DNA of 63,732 nucleotides from Cytophagales bacterium (GTDB lineage Bacteria > Bacteroidota > Bacteroidia > Cytophagales > Spirosomataceae). The notes beneath the pieces were generated by a model that saw only the letters and a program-made list of their open reading frames with translations, did no database searches and was not told the origin of the DNA. This document shows positions 36,029 to 44,533 of the stretch, in pieces. Where the stretch lies: the NCBI GenBank assembly GCA_013298025.1, contig JAAFJE010000024.1, positions 1-63,732 of the forward strand, read 5' to 3'. How positions within the stretch are numbered: the first letter of the stretch is position 1; each line of letters begins with the position of its first letter. A program made the position numbers and the translations under genes.

Positions 36029-37894
36029 TCACCATCCAATGCCATAATCTTCACCATGATTGCTTGAGCCACCCCAAAAACTCCCATGTTTCCAATCAAA
36101 ATAAATGGCATTGATTGGGCCACTGGTACGCTCTTGGTAATTGATTTTATAGCCCATTCTGCCAAGTTCTTTGCGTGTCCAATTGGGCGTAGCTTCGTTG
36201 AGCGTAAGACCGCCATTGATACGTTCGTGTTTGCCAAAACTCGAATACATCTGCATCGTTTTAAAACTCGGTGCTTCGCAAGCTTCTTGTACCGTCATGT
36301 CAAATTCGACCATATTCAAGAAAAACTGCAAAAGCAATTGGTCTTGCTCGTCGCCTGCTTGTTTGGCGAACGATAAAAAGGGTTTGCCATTTTTGAGGGC
36401 AAGACTTGGCGTAAGCGTTACACGAGGACGTTTGCCCGGTTCTACCACATTGAAGGGATTTTCTTTGGCATCAAGTACAAACGACTGCATACGTTGGCTC
36501 ATGCCTACGCCCGTATTGCCTGCAATACAAGCCGGCACCCAGCCGCCACTTGGCGTAACCGAAATTACCCATCCTTCGGCATCGGTGGCTTCTACCGAAG
36601 TTGTACCAGCCGTAAAACTTTCTTCAAATTGAGCATCGAAAGTCGCATTGTTTTTGGGTGAAAACAAACTGGCACTGCTCCAACTTTTTAGTAAATCTTG
36701 GAAAGGGTTTATTTTTCCTTCATAAGGATAAGGGTCGCCAGGCCCAATTTTAGGGTCATTGGCATCTGGATTAATCAGTTTGCTGCGTTCTTTGGCGTAT
36801 TCTTTCGATAAAAGTCCTTTCATGGGTTCTTCGGGGGCAAAAGCAGGGTCGCCATAATAAAAATCACGGTCGGCAAAAGCCAAGTTCATCGCCTGATACA
36901 AGGTATGAATGTAGCGAGTCGAATTGTAGCCCATGCTTTTGATGTCGAAGTTTTCCAAAATATTCAAGGTTTGTAGCATGGCTGGGCCTTGTGTCCACTG
37001 TTGCAATTTATACACCTCAATACCTTTGTAGGTAGTCATCATTGGCTCTTCTATTTTCACTTTCCAGTTTGCCAAATCTTGTTCGGTAATCAAGCCTCCT
37101 TGTTCTTGGCAACCTCGCACAAATTCTTTGGCAATTTCTCCTTTATAAAAAACATCATAAGCCGCATAAATGGCTTCTTTGCGTGATTTGCCTTTGGCAA
37201 GTGCTTGTTGCTCGGCATTGACTAATTTTTTGAGTGTTTCGAGTAAATCTTTTTGGACAAAAATTTCACCTGCTTCTGGGGCTTCATATTTTGCTCCCAA
37301 ATGCGGTAAAAACACCTTTTTGGAATAAGGCCATTGTTTAATCAACTCTTTGCCTCGTTCGATTGAATTGGCGGTTTGGGCTTCGATAGGGTAGCCTTCT
37401 GCCATTTGCATCGCTGGTGCTAAAACATCTTTCAGCGACATCGTGCCGTATTCGGCCAACATGGTCATCAATCCGCCGGGCGTGCCGGGTGTAACTGCCG
37501 CCAATGGGCCGTATTCAGGCGGATATTTAAAGCCTTTACTTTTGTAAAAATCGGCGGTAGCACCTGTTGGGGCAACGCCAAGGGCATTGATGGCAATGAC
37601 TTTTTTTGTTTTTGGATTATAAATCAAGGCTTGCGTTTCGCCTCCCCAGCTAAGTACATCCCACATGGTGCAAGTGGCCGCCAACATCGCACAGGCAGCG
37701 TCGATGGCGTTGCCTCCCTTGGTGAAGGTCATCGCACCAGCCGCCGCAGCCAAGGGTTTGCCCGTAACAGCCATCCAATGCTTGCCATGCAAGGGCGGTT
37801 TTTGGGTCATGACGGGTAAATTATTGAAGGATTGAGCCAAGGCTTTTGTACAAAGTAAGCAAAAGACTACGCCAAAACGGAAGATATGTTTCAT
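36029..37894 (-). CDS. Gamma-glutamyltransferase-family protein
   Basis: A 621-residue secreted Ntn-hydrolase of the gamma-glutamyltransferase (peptidase T3) family. The signal peptide ends ...TKALAQ. Seen: the large-subunit block MTFTKGGNAIDAACAML, a SWGGETQALIYNP segment, an AVTPGTPGGLM motif and the autoprocessing site FTAGTTSVEATDAEGW, where Thr431 would be the new N-terminal nucleophile (canonical enzymes have T-T-H). Substitution of the usual His by Ser and the altered glycine-rich loop suggest a divergent member with uncertain substrate. It is alone on the - strand, with hairpins on both sides. Confidence 0.85.
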   Translation of the reverse strand: MKHIFRFGVVFCLLCTKALAQSFNNLPVMTQKPPLHGKHWMAVTGKPLAAAAGAMTFTKGGNAIDAACAMLAATCTMWDVLSWGGETQALIYNPKTKKVIAINALGVAPTGATADFYKSKGFKYPPEYGPLAAVTPGTPGGLMTMLAEYGTMSLKDVLAPAMQMAEGYPIEAQTANSIERGKELIKQWPYSKKVFLPHLGAKYEAPEAGEIFVQKDLLETLKKLVNAEQQALAKGKSRKEAIYAAYDVFYKGEIAKEFVRGCQEQGGLITEQDLANWKVKIEEPMMTTYKGIEVYKLQQWTQGPAMLQTLNILENFDIKSMGYNSTRYIHTLYQAMNLAFADRDFYYGDPAFAPEEPMKGLLSKEYAKERSKLINPDANDPKIGPGDPYPYEGKINPFQDLLKSWSSASLFSPKNNATFDAQFEESFTAGTTSVEATDAEGWVISVTPSGGWVPACIAGNTGVGMSQRMQSFVLDAKENPFNVVEPGKRPRVTLTPSLALKNGKPFLSFAKQAGDEQDQLLLQFFLNMVEFDMTVQEACEAPSFKTMQMYSSFGKHERINGGLTLNEATPNWTRKELGRMGYKINYQERTSGPINAIYFDWKHGSFWGGSSNHGEDYGIGW

Positions 37895-37932
37895 GGATAG
37901 TTAAGTTTTGTTGATTGTTTTCTAAAAATAAA

Positions 37933-37985
37933 AGCTCTCAGGCAAGAAGCCAAATAAATGGCTATTTTTACGCTGACCAAGAGCT
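37933..37985 (-). terminator. Terminator of the efflux/two-component operon
   Basis: Outer stem AGCTCT (37933-37938) with AGAGCT (37980-37985), and an inner stem AGCCA/TGGCT (37948-37963). Read on the - strand it is followed by TTTATTTTT. It lies 37 bases after the histidine kinase stop. Confidence 0.5.
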
Positions 37986-38021
37986 ATTCTTAGACCAAAT
38001 ACTCATCGTTGCATAAAACCA

Positions 38022-39305
38022 TTAGGCAATAATAACCTCAAAAACCGTCCAGCCGTCGGCTTGTGTGGCTAAGGAAAACGTAAAGCCATGATTATTTAAA
38101 ATTTCTCTACAAAGCATTAATCCTATTCCTTGTCCTTCGGGTTTATCGCTAAAAAATGGCGTAAATAGTTGCTGTTCAATCGCTTTTGGAATGGGCTTGC
38201 CATTATTACTGATGCGTATTTGCGTATTGCTTACGCTTACTTGTATGATTTTTTCAACGTTTCCTTCACAAGCTTCAATGGCATTTTTTAAAATATTCAC
38301 CAAAACTTGTTCTATTTGTCCAACATCAACGGCTACTTCTTTTGCATTTTCTTGATAGTCGGTTTGCAAAGAAATACCTTTTTGTTCTATTTGTAAACGC
38401 ATCAGTTCAACGGCATTTTTGACGATAGTACTCATACTTTTCATTTCTTTGTTGGGCAAAGGCAAACGCACAATATCGGCAAAACGTCGCATAAACAGAT
38501 TCAATCTATCGTTGCGTTCAGTGGCTACGTTTAGGGCATTTTGTAGGTCGGGTTCTTCAATATATTTTTTTGTAACCTCTACAATTGAATTGACAGCTCC
38601 AATCGAATTGTTTACTTCATGTGCCATCATTCTGATTACTTTGCCGTAGGCTTTCTTTTCGGTTGCCCAAATTTCATTGGTGAGTTCTTCAATCAGCAAA
38701 AAAGGACGTTCAAAACCTCTGTCCATAAAAAACGAACGCTGGATTTTGTATGTCACCAAGCCGTTTAATTGCACGGTTTGGGCTTCTTTGTTGGCTAACA
38801 AAAGCAAATGTGGAATGACAGGATGTTGAATTTGGCTCAGAGGAAAAGCCGTAGTAAAGTGTTCGGGCAAGGTAAAAAGCGTTTGGGCTTTGGGATTGGC
38901 TTTGGTAATGTTTCCATCAAAATCTAAAATAATTATCGCAATCGGTGAAGCCTGAATGAGTTTTTCCAGAAAGAAATGCTGTTCCATTACTTGCAGGCGT
39001 TCGTTGCGAAGTTGGTCAATCATGGCATTATACACCGCAATCAATTCATCCATTTCGTACTTGCCTACGGGTTTGAATTTGACCGAAAAATCTTGGTCTT
39101 TTATCGCTTCTGCTCCCATCAATAAAAACTTCAAGGGCTGAATAAAGTCTTGGTAAAGCAATACTGCCATCGCAATAGATGCCAAAACCAAGATTTCGGA
39201 AAGGATAAAATAGAGTTTATTCTCATTCAAAAGCTGAAAGATCAAGAAGATAATCACGGCATGAATGAGCGTAACGAAAAGGATATATTTGGCTTTTAGG
39301 GACAA
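38022..39305 (-). CDS. NtrY-like sensor histidine kinase
   Basis: A 427-residue membrane sensor kinase. It starts at a TTG (MSLKAKYILFVTLIH) since no ATG precedes the family-conserved N-terminus. Seen: two membrane helices (about residues 8-30 and 33-50), a HAMP-like linker (FIQPLKFLLMGAEAIKDQDF), a PAS-like domain (IAIIILDFDGNITKANPKAQ), the H-box MAHEVNNSIGAV, the N-box LVNILKNAIEACEG and the G-box GQGIGLMLCREIL. Its partner is the NtrC-like regulator encoded upstream at 39910, now separated by a 0.6-kb inverted-repeat-bounded segment. It probably senses envelope stress or a toxic compound exported by the operon's pump. Confidence 0.88.
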   Translation of the reverse strand: MSLKAKYILFVTLIHAVIIFLIFQLLNENKLYFILSEILVLASIAMAVLLYQDFIQPLKFLLMGAEAIKDQDFSVKFKPVGKYEMDELIAVYNAMIDQLRNERLQVMEQHFFLEKLIQASPIAIIILDFDGNITKANPKAQTLFTLPEHFTTAFPLSQIQHPVIPHLLLLANKEAQTVQLNGLVTYKIQRSFFMDRGFERPFLLIEELTNEIWATEKKAYGKVIRMMAHEVNNSIGAVNSIVEVTKKYIEEPDLQNALNVATERNDRLNLFMRRFADIVRLPLPNKEMKSMSTIVKNAVELMRLQIEQKGISLQTDYQENAKEVAVDVGQIEQVLVNILKNAIEACEGNVEKIIQVSVSNTQIRISNNGKPIPKAIEQQLFTPFFSDKPEGQGIGLMLCREILNNHGFTFSLATQADGWTVFEVIIA

Positions 39306-39310
39306 GATTT

Positions 39311-39919
39311 TATTGAGTGATTGAGCGAATGAGTGATTTAGTGATTTTATTAAATAGTAGCTTTAAATGAGTACATAAATTGAAAGTACAAAGCCATAAC
39401 TCAACATTCACCAACTCAAAATTTATCAAAACATTTACGGTAAAGCATTAATTTAAAGTTCAATAGATTCAATTACTACTACAAACCAGATGAATATAAT
39501 TGTCAATAATAGTTGAACCCAAAGGTAGTAATTCGACTTTAAAAACTGTTTTTGTCTATAAAATTTTAAGAATTGATACAGATTAAAGAAGGTTATTGGA
39601 ATAAAAATTAGCCCTAAATGAATAAAATGGTTTGTTTCTGTGTAAACGAAACTATTGTCACCTTCTCCAAAAAATAGCATGGAAAATAGGGCATAACCGT
39701 AATAAATGACCAACCAATGCCCAACTTCAAAAGTCAATATTTTAATGAGAGGTAAAAAATCTAATTTGTAGATTGAAAAACTATTGCGTTTCATAGCTTA
39801 CATGGTTAAAATCAATTGTAAAAAATAGTTAGCGTTCACGCAGCCACTTTCCAATTTACTAAAATCTGAATATCAAATACTTGAATCACTAAATCACTCA
39901 TTCGCTCAATCACTCAATA
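39311..39919. repeat. 0.6-kb segment bounded by perfect 36-bp inverted repeats
   Basis: Bases 39311-39346 and 39884-39919 are exact reverse complements (arm begins TATTGAGTGATTGAGCGAAT). The right arm overlaps the last codons and TGA of the response regulator, and the left arm ends five bases from the kinase TTG start. The enclosed DNA holds one gene (39453-39794). It looks like a small insertion or two facing copies of the GAGTGA-type repeat. No transposase, and no target-site duplication is obvious by eye. Confidence 0.8.
39453..39794 (-). CDS. 113-residue membrane protein between the inverted repeats
   Basis: A protein of unknown family with about three hydrophobic helices (VGHWLVIYYGYALFSMLFF, HLGLIFIPITFFNLYQF and WVQLLLTIIFIWFVVVI), starting MKRNSFSIYKLDFLPLIK. 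Composition is coding-like. It interrupts the regulator-kinase gene order of an otherwise tight operon and is the only gene inside a perfect 36-bp inverted-repeat pair, suggesting it arrived with the segment. Confidence 0.65.
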   Translation of the reverse strand: MKRNSFSIYKLDFLPLIKILTFEVGHWLVIYYGYALFSMLFFGEGDNSFVYTETNHFIHLGLIFIPITFFNLYQFLKFYRQKQFLKSNYYLWVQLLLTIIFIWFVVVIESIEL

Positions 39920-41283
39920 GCAAACGGTATATTAAACTTCTCCAACCTTCTATACAAAGCAAAGCGAGTGATGCCGAGGGAACGGGCTACTTTTGAAATT
40001 TTGTTTTGATGAAAAGCCATCGCTCGTTGAATCATCAATAATTCCATTTCATCCAAGGTCATCGTTCCTACTTCGGGCAAAGTATTTTTGTTGCTGGGCG
40101 AAGTATTGATAGAAATATTTTGTTGAAAATCTTCAATCGTCAGTTCGTCTTTTGGCGTTAGTAAAATGGTTTTTTCTACTAAATTTTTCAATTGCCTGAT
40201 GTTTCCTGGCAAAGGTAATGTTTTGAGCCAATGGATTGCTTTCGGTGAAATACTCAAATTCGGACGCTCGTAAATAGTTTTTAAATTGTTGGCAAAGTAA
40301 ACCGCCAAAGCGGCAATGTCTTCGGGTCTTTCACGTAGTGCTGGTAATTTTACAGAAATCAGGTTGATTCTATAAAACAAATCTTCTCTGAAAGTATTGT
40401 TCGCCACCATTTCTTCTAAATTACGGTTTGTTGCACAAATGACCCGTACATCCACCGTTTTACTTTTACTACTGCCCAAGGGTTCAAAGGTTCTGTCTTG
40501 CAAAACTCTGAGTAATTTTACTTGGCTCGATAAGTCTAAATCGCCGATTTCATCCAAAAAGATAGTGCCTTTATTGGCCAATTCAAAACGTCCAACTCTA
40601 TCCGATTTGGCATCGGTAAAAGCCCCACGAGTATGCCCAAACAATTCGCTTTCAAACAACGTAGCCGAAACACCGCCTAAATTTACCTTGACAAAAGGCT
40701 TGTGTCGGCGTTTGCTATTTTGGTGAATGGCTTCGGCAATGAGTTCTTTTCCTGTGCCACTTTCGCCCGTAATCAACACAGGTGCGTCGGTCATGGCTAC
40801 TCTGCCAATGGTTTCAAGAATGGCTAAAAGCTTTGGGTCGTTGCCAACGATGTGTTCAAATTGGTATTGTTGGTCTAATTTTTTACGATTGGGCGATTGT
40901 ATTTTTTGTTGAGAAAGATTCAGAATCGTGTTGATAGACTGAATGATGTACTCATTTTGCCAAGGTTTTGTTACAAAATCTTTTGCTCCTAATTTCATTC
41001 CTTCTACAGCCAAATTGATTGTTCCCCAACCTGTTAGCAAAATCACGGCAATGTTTGGAAACGTATGACGAATGATTCTCAAGGCTTTCATCCCTTCATC
41101 GCCCGACGTTTCGATAGAAAAATTGAGGTCGAGTATAATCAATTGTGGTTGAAATGCTCCGATAACATCCATCGCCAACACAGGCGAAGAGCAAGTCTTC
41201 ACCTGAAAGCCTTCTTGCCGAAGCATCAACGAAAGGGATGTCTGCACAGCAAAATCGTCGTCTATGATAAGGATTTTGTTCAT
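39910..41283 (-). CDS. NtrC-family sigma-54-dependent response regulator
   Basis: A 457-residue regulator: receiver domain with phosphoacceptor Asp52 (LIILDLNF), AAA+ domain with Walker A GESGTGKE (about residue 173), the sigma-54 contact loop seen as GAFTDA instead of canonical GAFTGA (a variant common in Bacteroidota), Walker B GTIFLDEIGDL, an arginine-finger region, and a C-terminal Fis-type HTH (ISKVARSLGITRFALYRRL). Its stop codon TGA is supplied by the flanking inverted repeat. It begins ten bases after the permease stop. It probably activates this efflux operon with RNA polymerase-sigma-54; see the promoter at 47251. Confidence 0.92.
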   Translation of the reverse strand: MNKILIIDDDFAVQTSLSLMLRQEGFQVKTCSSPVLAMDVIGAFQPQLIILDLNFSIETSGDEGMKALRIIRHTFPNIAVILLTGWGTINLAVEGMKLGAKDFVTKPWQNEYIIQSINTILNLSQQKIQSPNRKKLDQQYQFEHIVGNDPKLLAILETIGRVAMTDAPVLITGESGTGKELIAEAIHQNSKRRHKPFVKVNLGGVSATLFESELFGHTRGAFTDAKSDRVGRFELANKGTIFLDEIGDLDLSSQVKLLRVLQDRTFEPLGSSKSKTVDVRVICATNRNLEEMVANNTFREDLFYRINLISVKLPALRERPEDIAALAVYFANNLKTIYERPNLSISPKAIHWLKTLPLPGNIRQLKNLVEKTILLTPKDELTIEDFQQNISINTSPSNKNTLPEVGTMTLDEMELLMIQRAMAFHQNKISKVARSLGITRFALYRRLEKFNIPFAIE

Positions 41284-41292
41284 GTTTTAGTG

Positions 41293-42444
41293 CTATTGCT
41301 CATGCAAAGCCATGGCTGGTTGAATGTTGGCGGCCTGTCTGCTTGGATGATAAGCACAAAGCGTTACGATGCCGTATAAAACTACGATGGAAAGCCCAAT
41401 GGCCATCCAATAAATACTGGCTTCTATATTAAAAACATTTAGTAATGGAAATTGCACCGCAAAGAGTATCCCGATAAGTACGCCGAAGGTCGCTATCACC
41501 CACATTTCGCCCACAAACTGAATTTTGATATTACCAGCGGTTGCTCCCATCGCACGGCGAACACCGATTTCTTCACGACGCTTGGCAATGTTTAAATTCA
41601 AAATACCAAATAAGCCCATGGCTACATTGACCAACAAAAATACGGTGATTATCAGAAAAACAATCACAGGGACTAAGGCTAAATTATGCTGATTTTGGCG
41701 TTGGTCTGTTAAATAACTTACTTCGGTTGTCCATTCTTTGGCAACAGAGGCGATTTCTTTGGTAAGCTTTGCTTCAAAATTGGCATCTGTGCCGGGTTTT
41801 ACTTTTATCAGTACTTTGTTGAAAATATATTTGTCGTCGATGAGGTTGAAAATACAAGGTCGGTTGTCTGAAAATTCACCTTTTGCCTTAAAATTTCCAA
41901 TAACGCCAACGACCTTTTGGTTGTCGCCAATAATTTTTCCAATTGGATTGATTTCGCCAAATAAACCTTCTTTGGCTTGTTGGTTAATGACCACAGGTTT
42001 GAATTTTGCTACAACATCGGATTGACTAAACCAAGTCCCCAAAATAGGTTTGATGCCCAACGTATGTATAAATGCGTCATCGGCATCGTAATAGTCGCCA
42101 TGCACTGATGTTTTTTTATAATTGATGCTTCCATTGCTGGTATTGAAAGAAAATGGCGAGTTGCTCGACATCCGTGAAGCGGCTTCTACTTCTGGATATG
42201 ACCGAATTTTCTGCAAAATAATATGGAGTTTGTCGGCTATGGCTGTGGTATCTTGGTTTTTGTTCAAGTCCAAAGCCCAAACGTTTTCGTATTCAAAACC
42301 AATGGGTTCTACATAGTTTTTGAAGTTGTAACTTATCAGCGACATTACGCCAAAAAGTACCAGAAAGGAAACCCAAATTTCTACCATCAATAAAGTATGG
42401 TGTCGTTTTTTGTTCCAGATGAGTTTAAATAAATGAGATAACAT
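41293..42444 (-). CDS. MacB/FtsX-type ABC transporter permease 2
   Basis: A 383-residue permease with an N-terminal helix (KKRHHTLLMVEIWVSFLVLFG), a large periplasmic MacB-like core (DDAFIHTLGIKPILGTWF and a QAKEGLFGEINPIGKIIG segment) and three C-terminal helices with the FtsX signature LNIAKRREEIGVRRAMGAT. It is the second permease of the operon, 155 bases after the first. Together with the ATPase, adaptor and TolC it forms a tripartite efflux pump that extrudes periplasmic substrates. Confidence 0.88.
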   Translation of the reverse strand: MLSHLFKLIWNKKRHHTLLMVEIWVSFLVLFGVMSLISYNFKNYVEPIGFEYENVWALDLNKNQDTTAIADKLHIILQKIRSYPEVEAASRMSSNSPFSFNTSNGSINYKKTSVHGDYYDADDAFIHTLGIKPILGTWFSQSDVVAKFKPVVINQQAKEGLFGEINPIGKIIGDNQKVVGVIGNFKAKGEFSDNRPCIFNLIDDKYIFNKVLIKVKPGTDANFEAKLTKEIASVAKEWTTEVSYLTDQRQNQHNLALVPVIVFLIITVFLLVNVAMGLFGILNLNIAKRREEIGVRRAMGATAGNIKIQFVGEMWVIATFGVLIGILFAVQFPLLNVFNIEASIYWMAIGLSIVVLYGIVTLCAYHPSRQAANIQPAMALHEQ

Positions 42445-42450
42445 GGGCAG

Positions 42451-42505
42451 TTGTGAATTAGTGAGTGAGTGATTGCTTCAATTGTGAATTAGTGAGTGAG
42501 TGATT
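42451..42505. repeat. Two 24-base direct GAGTGA-type repeats
   Basis: Copies of TTGTGAATTAGTGAGTGAGT plus GATT at 42451-42474 and 42482-42505 are identical and separated by seven bases. They sit between the two permease genes. They belong to the same word family as the arms at 7694, 39311, 54824 and 63437. Confidence 0.75.
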
Positions 42506-42599
42506 TAGTGATTATTTTTATTTGTACTAATCAAAAAAACTCAAAGCTCATCGCTAAAAGCTAAAATGCCGAAATCCGATAGCCGAAGTCCGACAGCCT

Positions 42600-43844
42600 C
42601 TACGAACTTTTCAGGGCATCAATTACTTTCATTTTCGACATTCTGAGGGCTGGAACTACGCCTGAAAGCAAACCAAAAACCAAACAAACCAATAAACTCA
42701 CGCCAAATACACTAAAATTGATACTCAAATCGGCATGAAGAATGAGACCACTGTCATTGAAAATACTGATGATGATGAGAGTCAGAATTAAGGCAAACGA
42801 ACCGCCAATCATCGTAATGAAAATATTTTCAATAATAAACTGCCAAGCTAAAGCACTGGAAGGTGCACCAAAAGCTTTGCGAATTCCAATTTCTGAAGCC
42901 CTTTCCATGATTCTACTCACATTCAAATTTACTAAATTAATGGCAGGCAAACCCATGAGAATCAATAAAATGAAGACTATTCCTATATAAAAATATATCT
43001 CTCGTCCGCCACTCATAAAGGTATGCAAAACGGTATCTGTATAAGTTTGAGCACGCACTTCGATGACATCATATTTTTGTCCGTATAGTGCAATAGGCAA
43101 AGGAATACGGTTGACAGAAGCATTAAATTCTTCTTGAATTGCCTTAAAATCGCTTTTACTTTTGGCCAATACAATGGCCGTAAAATTGCCCTGCAATCCT
43201 GCTGTTTGGTAATTACTTTTGGGTAAATTATAAGGAAAAAACACATCCGAAAAAGTCATAAGACGGGTAACTGGAGCGGCTTTTACTACGCCAATAACCC
43301 TGAATTTTTCATTGTCTATTTCAATGCTTTTACCAACAGCAGAAGCGGTTTCGTCTTCAAAATACTGTTTTTTTATGGCATCGGTAATCACCACTACGTG
43401 TTCGCCGTTGGCAATATTTTGTTCGTTAAAAGGCTTTCCTTCTAAAAATTCATAGTCGGTTACTTCCCAAAAATTAGCGTCGCAAAACTTGGTGTTGAGC
43501 TTGATTTTTTTGCCGTTCAAATACGAATTGGCAAAACTTACAAAGGTTGAAAAGCCCACTTTTTCGGGTGTCTTTAGTTTTTGAATATGCTCCTTGATGA
43601 AATTATACGAAAGCGGACTATTGTTCATAGAACTTCTGGCTGAATCTTGTATCGTCAGATTCATGATATACAGCGACTTATCTCTTTTGTATTCTGGATA
43701 ATGGCTTCCTAGCAAATGGTCGATAAAGGAAGTAAGCACCATCAACACCGTGAGCGTCAGCGTAATGCCGAAGAGTGTAATAAAAGTATAGAATGGATGC
43801 CGAAGCAGGACTTTCCACGCTATTTTGATATAATTGAATAACAT
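42600..43844 (-). CDS. MacB/FtsX-type ABC transporter permease 1
   Basis: A 414-residue permease: an N-terminal helix (RHPFYTFITLFGITLTLTVLM), a periplasmic MacB_PCD-like domain (YEFLEGKPFNEQNIANGEHVVVI) and a C-terminal FtsX domain with LVNLNVSRIMERASEIGIRK and AFGAPSSALAWQFI. Its sequence is clearly different from permease 2, so a heterodimeric MacB-like transporter is likely. It begins 24 bases after the ATPase stop. Confidence 0.88.
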   Translation of the reverse strand: MLFNYIKIAWKVLLRHPFYTFITLFGITLTLTVLMVLTSFIDHLLGSHYPEYKRDKSLYIMNLTIQDSARSSMNNSPLSYNFIKEHIQKLKTPEKVGFSTFVSFANSYLNGKKIKLNTKFCDANFWEVTDYEFLEGKPFNEQNIANGEHVVVITDAIKKQYFEDETASAVGKSIEIDNEKFRVIGVVKAAPVTRLMTFSDVFFPYNLPKSNYQTAGLQGNFTAIVLAKSKSDFKAIQEEFNASVNRIPLPIALYGQKYDVIEVRAQTYTDTVLHTFMSGGREIYFYIGIVFILLILMGLPAINLVNLNVSRIMERASEIGIRKAFGAPSSALAWQFIIENIFITMIGGSFALILTLIIISIFNDSGLILHADLSINFSVFGVSLLVCLVFGLLSGVVPALRMSKMKVIDALKSS

Positions 43845-43868
43845 GATTTATTTTGTTTAGAGGTTAAA

Positions 43869-44531
43869 CTAAGAAACTTGTGTGCCGTCAAAAAGGCGAA
43901 TCAAACGATGGGTTTTCTTTGCCATGTTTTCATCGTGTGTTACCATTACAATGGTACTTCCTGCGGCATTGAGTTGAAGCAGAATGTTCAAAATTTCGTT
44001 GCCCATCGCACTGTCCAAATTTCCTGTGGGTTCATCGGCTAAAATGATTTCTGGATTGCCTACAATGGCTCTGGCAATGGCAACACGCTGTTTTTGTCCG
44101 CCTGAAAGTTGGTTCGGAAAATGTTTCATTCTATTACTTAATCCAACTTTTTCTAAAGCTTCTTTGGCGGCTTCTCTTCTACTTTTATTGGTTGAAGTGC
44201 GATAAAGCAATGGGATTTCAACATTATCTAAAATGGATAAATCGTTAATCAAGTGGAAGCTTTGGAAAATAAAACCAATTTTTTGGTTTCTTAAATACGC
44301 CAAATCTTTGTCGGTAAACTTCTCGACGGGCTTATTATCAATGGCAATTGTTCCGTTTGAAGGTTCATCCAAAAGCCCCATAATGTTCAAAAGCGTACTT
44401 TTGCCACAGCCCGAAGGCCCCATGATGGAGACAAATTCTCCTTTTTTGATGTCGATATTGATATTGTTCAATGCCAATGTTTCAATATTGCTGGTCTGAT
44501 AGACCTTCTCGATGTTGCTTAATTTAATCAT
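43869..44531 (-). CDS. MacB/LolD-type ABC transporter ATP-binding protein
   Basis: A 220-residue ATPase: Walker [10 protein letters not shown] (residues 38-46), Q-loop in [11 protein letters not shown], signature [15 protein letters not shown], Walker [14 protein letters not shown] and H-loop VMVTHD. Length and sequence fit the MacB/LolD/FtsE group that works with FtsX-like permeases by mechanotransmission. It is encoded two bases after tolC and just before permease 1. Confidence 0.93.
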   Translation of the reverse strand: MIKLSNIEKVYQTSNIETLALNNINIDIKKGEFVSIMGPSGCGKSTLLNIMGLLDEPSNGTIAIDNKPVEKFTDKDLAYLRNQKIGFIFQSFHLINDLSILDNVEIPLLYRTSTNKSRREAAKEALEKVGLSNRMKHFPNQLSGGQKQRVAIARAIVGNPEIILADEPTGNLDSAMGNEILNILLQLNAAGSTIVMVTHDENMAKKTHRLIRLFDGTQVS

Positions 44532-44533
44532 GA

